In this document: positions 6,480 to 9,772 of the stretch, piece by piece
Layout: every line of letters begins with the position of its first letter
Position numbering within the stretch: the stretch's first letter is position 1
Source: Desulfobacter sp.
GTDB taxonomy: Bacteria > Desulfobacterota > Desulfobacteria > Desulfobacterales > Desulfobacteraceae
Reading direction: 5' to 3'
Assembly (NCBI GenBank): GCA_030145005.1
Contig: JAQYWJ010000068.1
Span: 1-9,772, forward strand
DNA length: 9,772 bases
Made by a program: the position numbers and the translations under genes
The notes under the pieces: model-generated
What the model saw: the letters and a program-made list of their open reading frames with translations, nothing else
Databases searched by the model: none
What the model was told of the DNA's origin: nothing

Positions 6480-6543
6480 AGGTAGCCAAATACGGCAGAC
6501 TTAATTTGTCTGAGTTGCGGTATCTCAATGGCTTTTAATACCT
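6480..6543 (+). ncRNA. Candidate imperfect leader hairpin upstream of the symporter genes
   Basis: Nested pairings build one long interrupted stem: AGGTA/TACCT (6480-6484 with 6539-6543), GCCA/TGGC (6485-6488 with 6529-6532), TAC/GTA (6491-6493 with 6520-6522), GC/GC (6495-6496 with 6517-6518) and AGAC/GTCT (6497-6500 with 6508-6511), with a seven-base loop. It would lie in the leader made from the distal promoter. I recognise no known riboswitch. The alternative is incidental pairing. Confidence 0.25.
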
Positions 6544-6575
6544 GGCCTTAATGTTAACGTAAGATTTTCTCTGCT

Positions 6576-6593
6576 TTATAGTAAAACTATAAT
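6576..6593 (+). promoter_or_regulatory. Candidate proximal promoter with palindrome over the -10
   Basis: A perfect -10 box TATAAT (6588-6593) overlaps a perfect inverted repeat, TTATAGT-AAA-ACTATAA (6576-6592). The -35 is poor (TTTTCT at 6565-6570), so an activator may be needed or the dyad may be a repressor site. Start near 6600 would leave about 80 bases before the small-subunit ATG. Confidence 0.35.
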
Positions 6594-6681
6594 TATTCCA
6601 CCGGGATTTGGTGAGTATAAATATTGTTCAACAAATAAACACAGTACGAGAGTCTAAACCAAAAAGCATGAAGGAGGGGAA

Positions 6682-7401
6682 ATGGAAAGTTCAATTAGTA
6701 GTAGCCGTAATTACCAGATCAATTTCTTTCAACCTAAAACCGCTTTTCTCAAAGAGAACGTTCGTATCATTGTTATCGCTGTACTCATTTGGGCTGTAGC
6801 TACGTTCGGCTTTCATATCTGGTTAAAGGTGATTGAAAAACCGACGCCGGAACCGGGGTATACTGTTTATGAACAGGTATACCCCAAATTAACAGCCGGC
6901 ACAGCCACAAGCCAGGACAATATCAGCATTGCCAAAGTCTACTTGGGGCTTATCGCCAAATCTATCGCATTGCAAAAAAGTGATGCTTTAAAAGAAGCCT
7001 TTACTGCGGCGGTTTATGCTGCAACGCCCTATGATCAGCAAGAAGCATTTACGATGGCTGCAGCCGGGGCTGCAACCGATAAAAGTGTTGATGTAACTTC
7101 AATTGCCAACCTGCTTGGGATTGATCAGGATATCGTGCTAAAAGGTGCAATACCTTTTGCGCTGGCTCCAATGGCTGACAAAACGCTTAGTGTCACGGCC
7201 CCTGAGATTCCCGGTATAATGGATAAATATCTGATCCATTATCAATCATTTTTAACGGACTCCAAAATATTTGGTTTTCCTTTTCATTATTTTTACACGG
7301 CTATTTTTCTCCTGACGCTCTATAACCTGATATGCCTAGTGTACTGCTATGTCATTGATGGTGTCATGAAAAAACATGGGATGGAAAGTGATGATGAATA
7401 A
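6682..7401 (+). CDS. Na+/solute symporter small subunit, DUF4212-like, with large insert
   Basis: This is the small membrane partner of the symporter encoded immediately downstream. Usual DUF4212 small subunits are about 80-100 residues with two helices. This one has 239 residues. Helix 1 is at about 27-47 (NVRIIVIAVLIWAVATFGFH), and the second, preceded by the family-like KIFGFPFHYFY at 195-205, runs to about 225 and ends in a short charged tail. Between them lie about 145 residues (50-195), Ala-rich and mostly helical by eye, with no cysteine and no recognised motif. With the N-terminus in the cytoplasm the insert would face the periplasm. The ATG has AAGGAGG (6671-6677) upstream and the gene stops 22 bases before the large-subunit start, so the two are co-transcribed. 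The pairing is strong evidence for function; the insert is unexplained. It could be a solute-capturing or sensing domain. Confidence 0.75.
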   Translation: MESSISSSRNYQINFFQPKTAFLKENVRIIVIAVLIWAVATFGFHIWLKVIEKPTPEPGYTVYEQVYPKLTAGTATSQDNISIAKVYLGLIAKSIALQKSDALKEAFTAAVYAATPYDQQEAFTMAAAGAATDKSVDVTSIANLLGIDQDIVLKGAIPFALAPMADKTLSVTAPEIPGIMDKYLIHYQSFLTDSKIFGFPFHYFYTAIFLLTLYNLICLVYCYVIDGVMKKHGMESDDE

Positions 7402-7423
7402 AATAATAAGGAGAATCAATAAT

Positions 7424-9106
7424 ATGGGTATAATAAAAATAAAATCATTGTTTTTGACTGTATTCTTGTTTGTATTGTTGCTGGCCCAACCTGTTTTTGC
7501 CGCTAGTGGCGCAAGTTTGGAAGGTGGATTTAAATTGATCCCTGCCTTGATCCTTATTGCCATGATCGGGCTTTTTCTTGCGATCGGATTTATGAACAAG
7601 GCAGAAGGAACAAGTGACTATTATGCTGCCGGGCGCTCGATTTCAGCCTTTGGTTCCGGAATGGCTATTGCCTCAAACTGGATGAGCGCGGCATCTTTTT
7701 TAGGGATGGCTGCGATTATGTACGGAAGCGGGTACCATGGGTTGTCCTATGTTGTTGGCTGGACAGGCGGCTATGTACTGCTTCTTGTTATTATGGCTGC
7801 GCAGGTAAGACGGTTTGGAAAATTCACAGCCACGGATTTTATCGGCGATCGGTATTACTCCAGTGGAATGCGGGTTGCCACTGCAATCATAGCAATCTGT
7901 ATTTCAATTAGCTACTGTGTTGGTCAGTTTGGCGGCATTGGTATCATGTTTAAATGGATTTTAGGTCTGGATTATGCCTGGTCCGTCATTATCGGCGCCT
8001 CGGTTGTTCTTACCTATACCCTGATTTCAGGTATGCTGGGTGTAACAAAAAATCAACAGATTCAGTATGTAATTCTGATTATTGCTTTTCTGATTCCGGC
8101 ACATATACTGACATTCAAGTTTGATTATTTCTGGCTTCTTCCACAGATTGGATATGGTCAGGTTGTTTCTGATATTGTAGCCGGCACGGCTACGCCTTTT
8201 ATCAGTTCTCTGGGGCATTCAATGGCAACGGTTCCAAGCCCCGAATTCGCAATGCCCTGGGACCCGGCAACAGGAAAAGACTTTTTCCAATGGATGGCAA
8301 CCTGTTTTGCGCTGATGATCGGTACTGCCGGACTTCCTCATGTTATTCAAAAATTCTATGTTGTGCCAAAACCAAGTGATGCCCGCTGGTCTGTGACCTG
8401 GGGTTTGTTTTTCATATGTATCCTTTATTGGACAGCGCCGCTTTATTCAGCATTTGGAAAGATTCTTTCTTCCAATCCTGAAGTCGGGGCATTGGCAAAA
8501 GACGCCATCGTTGTTTATACTGCACAGCTTGGTTCGGTTCATCCGCTTATCGTCGGCTTCCTTGCTGCCGGTGCTGTGGCGGCAGCATTTTCAACTGTAT
8601 CAGGATTGCTTGTTGCAGGTGCATCAGCATTCTCCCATGATATTTATTTTTCAGTATTTAGGCCGAATGCAACAGGTGAACAGCAGATGCGTATGGTAAA
8701 AATCGGCACTACTGCCATGGCAGTAATCGTAGCAGCTATCGCCCTGTTAAAACTTGGTCTGATTGCTCAGCTTGTAGCTGTAGCGTTTTCACTTGCAGGG
8801 TGTACGATATTCCCGCTTTTCCTGGTCGGAATCTGGTGGAGTCGTGCGAACAGAGCTGGTGGGATTGCCTGTTTGACAACCGGTTCAGTAGTATCACTTA
8901 TAGTTATTGTCTATTTTGTTGCAGGTAAGTACGGTATAAGTTTGCCTGGTAAGGATTTTATGGGTTACTGGATGAATCCATGGTATTATGCCTGGTTTGC
9001 AGGCCCTCTTGCAGTGGTTGTAAACGTTGTTGTTTCTTTGGTGACTGACCCACCACCCATTGAAGTCCAGCAACATCTTGCAAAAGCAGTTCATGGCGTG
9101 AAGTAA
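7424..9106 (+). CDS. Sodium:solute symporter large subunit (SSS family, acetate/ActP-type)
   Basis: This is a Na+-coupled importer of the SSS family, of the kind that pairs with a DUF4212 small subunit and is related to acetate permease ActP. From ATG 7424 it has 560 residues, with AAGGAG at 7408-7413. An upstream in-frame ATG (7376) lies inside the previous gene and is less likely. A signal peptide-like N-terminus ends at about PVFA-ASG (24-29), as in ActP-type proteins, and some 13 helices follow. Key segments are SDYYAAGR (64-71), ASNWMSAASFLGMA (83-96, first-helix sodium site region), IGTAGLPHVIQKFY (299-312, matching ActP GTAGLPHI) and AAAFSTVSGLLVAGASAFSHD (386-406) with the conserved Ser/Thr of the Na2 site. 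Acetate or another short monocarboxylate is the likeliest substrate, but this is inferred. A perfect hairpin at 9129-9157 closes the unit. Confidence 0.9.
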   Translation: MGIIKIKSLFLTVFLFVLLLAQPVFAASGASLEGGFKLIPALILIAMIGLFLAIGFMNKAEGTSDYYAAGRSISAFGSGMAIASNWMSAASFLGMAAIMYGSGYHGLSYVVGWTGGYVLLLVIMAAQVRRFGKFTATDFIGDRYYSSGMRVATAIIAICISISYCVGQFGGIGIMFKWILGLDYAWSVIIGASVVLTYTLISGMLGVTKNQQIQYVILIIAFLIPAHILTFKFDYFWLLPQIGYGQVVSDIVAGTATPFISSLGHSMATVPSPEFAMPWDPATGKDFFQWMATCFALMIGTAGLPHVIQKFYVVPKPSDARWSVTWGLFFICILYWTAPLYSAFGKILSSNPEVGALAKDAIVVYTAQLGSVHPLIVGFLAAGAVAAAFSTVSGLLVAGASAFSHDIYFSVFRPNATGEQQMRMVKIGTTAMAVIVAAIALLKLGLIAQLVAVAFSLAGCTIFPLFLVGIWWSRANRAGGIACLTTGSVVSLIVIVYFVAGKYGISLPGKDFMGYWMNPWYYAWFAGPLAVVVNVVVSLVTDPPPIEVQQHLAKAVHGVK

Positions 9107-9128
9107 ATTGAGTATGTAAACTTTCTTT

Positions 9129-9157
9129 CGTCTCTACTGCAAGGCGCAGTAGAGACG
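9129..9157 (+). terminator. Intrinsic terminator after the symporter operon
   Basis: A perfect 12-bp stem, CGTCTCTACTGC (9129-9140) with GCAGTAGAGACG (9146-9157), has the loop AAGGC and is followed by TTTCATTCTTT. It lies 22 bases past the large-subunit stop and separates it from the next gene. The T-tract is interrupted, so some readthrough into the gene at 9180 is possible. Confidence 0.85.
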
Positions 9158-9179
9158 TTTCATTCTTTATGAGCGGATA

Positions 9180-9772
9180 TTGCCTTTGAAACCATATGTT
9201 TTTATAAAAAACCAGACAGGTATTGTTAAAGTATTGTTCGGCACACTTGCCGTTGTGTTAATTATGCTGTGCTATGCAGTCTGGCATTACGGACAGATTA
9301 ACAACTCAGAAGATCCGCGTGTCACTCAAGCAAGACAGTTATTAAGAATGTACGAAAAGGGGCTTGAAAGTGACCAATATGGTGAAGCCATGAGCATTCT
9401 CAATGCTATGGAAACAATCTACCTTAAAACGCCTGGCTATGAAAAATCCTATGAAATCGGTGTTATTTTAAACAACAAGGCAAGTATCCACCTTGTAAAA
9501 TTGGAAACAAGGTTACTTGCAGGGGAAGAAATTAACAGAAATGAAATAATTGAGGCGCTTTCACCAGCCCTGAAATATACGCAAGAAGCAATTCAAATCT
9601 ATGAAAACTGGTTATCTGTAATGGGAAATTTGTCTCCCGAAGAAATAGATGAAAAAATCAGGCCTACTTTTTTTCCAGATGACCCGGCCCTGAAGGAAGT
9701 GAATCTTGATGATGTCATAGAAAAACGTGTAAATGATCTTATCCTTGCTCAAGTTGAAACAACAAGAAGATT
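9180..9772 (+). CDS. Membrane-anchored TPR-like protein of unknown function (3' end outside window)
   Basis: An open frame of 197 codons runs off the right edge. The first in-frame stop upstream is at 9150-9152 and no ATG lies before the membrane helix, so the start is probably TTG at 9180 or 9186, with weak AGCGGA (9172-9177) as ribosome site. Residues 1-15 are short and basic. One hydrophobic helix follows (about 16-35, including VLFGTLAVVLIMLCYAVW), giving an N-in single-span anchor. The rest would be extracytoplasmic, charged and helical: ARQLLRMYEKGLESDQYGEA (51-70) and the following helices look like tetratricopeptide-type hairpins, with another helical pair near 120-145. No enzyme motif is visible. 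It lies downstream of the symporter but beyond its terminator, so a functional link is uncertain. It could be a scaffold or an envelope-assembly protein. Confidence 0.7.
   Translation, partial: MPLKPYVFIKNQTGIVKVLFGTLAVVLIMLCYAVWHYGQINNSEDPRVTQARQLLRMYEKGLESDQYGEAMSILNAMETIYLKTPGYEKSYEIGVILNNKASIHLVKLETRLLAGEEINRNEIIEALSPALKYTQEAIQIYENWLSVMGNLSPEEIDEKIRPTFFPDDPALKEVNLDDVIEKRVNDLILAQVETTRR

Larger units (their letters stand above)
6062..6681. other. 620-bp AT-rich control region upstream of the symporter genes
   Basis: No convincing protein gene is present. A 9-codon frame (ATG 6080, ending 6109) has AGGTGA upstream but is probably chance. The stretch contains three TTGRCATTCAAA-like motifs, a near-exact 14-bp direct repeat (AGTCAAATACTGAA at 6097-6110 and AGTCAAATATTGAA at 6325-6338), two promoter candidates, an inverted repeat TTTAC-N7-GTAAA (6461-6477), a possible leader hairpin (6480-6543) and a small palindrome TTGTTCAACAA (6624-6634). 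The length and density of motifs suggest the symporter operon is highly regulated. Confidence 0.6.

Noticed and set aside
6608..6799. 63-residue plus-strand frame starting just before the symporter small subunit
   Set aside because: It overlaps the real gene in another frame, starts with a weak codon and poor ribosome site, and its product looks like a shifted translation of the next gene.
7376..7423. Upstream in-frame ATG extending the SSS large subunit by 16 residues
   Set aside because: It lies within the small-subunit gene, has no ribosome-binding site, and would place charged residues before the signal-like N-terminus; ATG 7424 has AAGGAG and restores a typical ActP-like start.

Overview
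The window looks like part of a chromosome of an anaerobic, sulfate-reducing deltaproteobacterium (Desulfobacterota, Desulfobacteraceae-like). This is inferred from gene content and style, not from a marker gene: a GlcD/GlcF-type 2-hydroxyacid oxidase pair with no GlcE, followed by several organic-anion transporters that include a two-subunit Na+/solute (acetate-type) symporter. No rRNA, tRNA, CRISPR array, integrase or transposase was recognised.

Layout. Positions 1-301 hold no convincing gene. Positions 302-3985 carry three minus-strand genes read right to left: an AEC-family (auxin efflux carrier) permease, then an FAD-linked GlcD-type oxidase, then a GlcF-type iron-sulfur partner that overlaps glcD by ATGA. 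Positions 3986-4518 are a long divergent control region. It holds candidate promoters on both strands, a hexanucleotide tandem repeat, an exact 16-bp tandem duplication that copies the 3' half of a terminator-like hairpin, and two small hairpins before a strong Shine-Dalgarno. Positions 4519-5991 (plus) encode a polytopic membrane protein that I assign to the DUF3360 family, of unknown substrate, closed by a very strong intrinsic terminator at 6029-6061. Positions 6062-6681 are an AT-rich control region with repeated TTGRCATTCAAA motifs, two promoter candidates and a possible leader hairpin. Positions 6682-9106 (plus) encode the small and large subunits of a Na+/solute symporter, ended by a perfect hairpin at 9129-9157. 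From 9180 a membrane-anchored, helical, TPR-like protein begins and runs off the right edge.

How the genes may work together. The AEC permease plus GlcD/GlcF looks like a self-contained module: take up a 2-hydroxy acid (D-lactate or glycolate are the obvious candidates), oxidise it on FAD and pass electrons through Fe-S clusters to the membrane. The other two transport units probably handle further small anions or metabolites, with acetate the leading guess for the SSS system.

The most unusual protein is the symporter small subunit. It has the two helices expected of the DUF4212 small-subunit family, but they are separated by an insert of about 145 residues that would sit outside the membrane. 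The most unusual DNA is the 4203-4490 leader, where repeats, overlapping terminators and hairpins suggest regulated or slippage-prone expression of the DUF3360 transporter.
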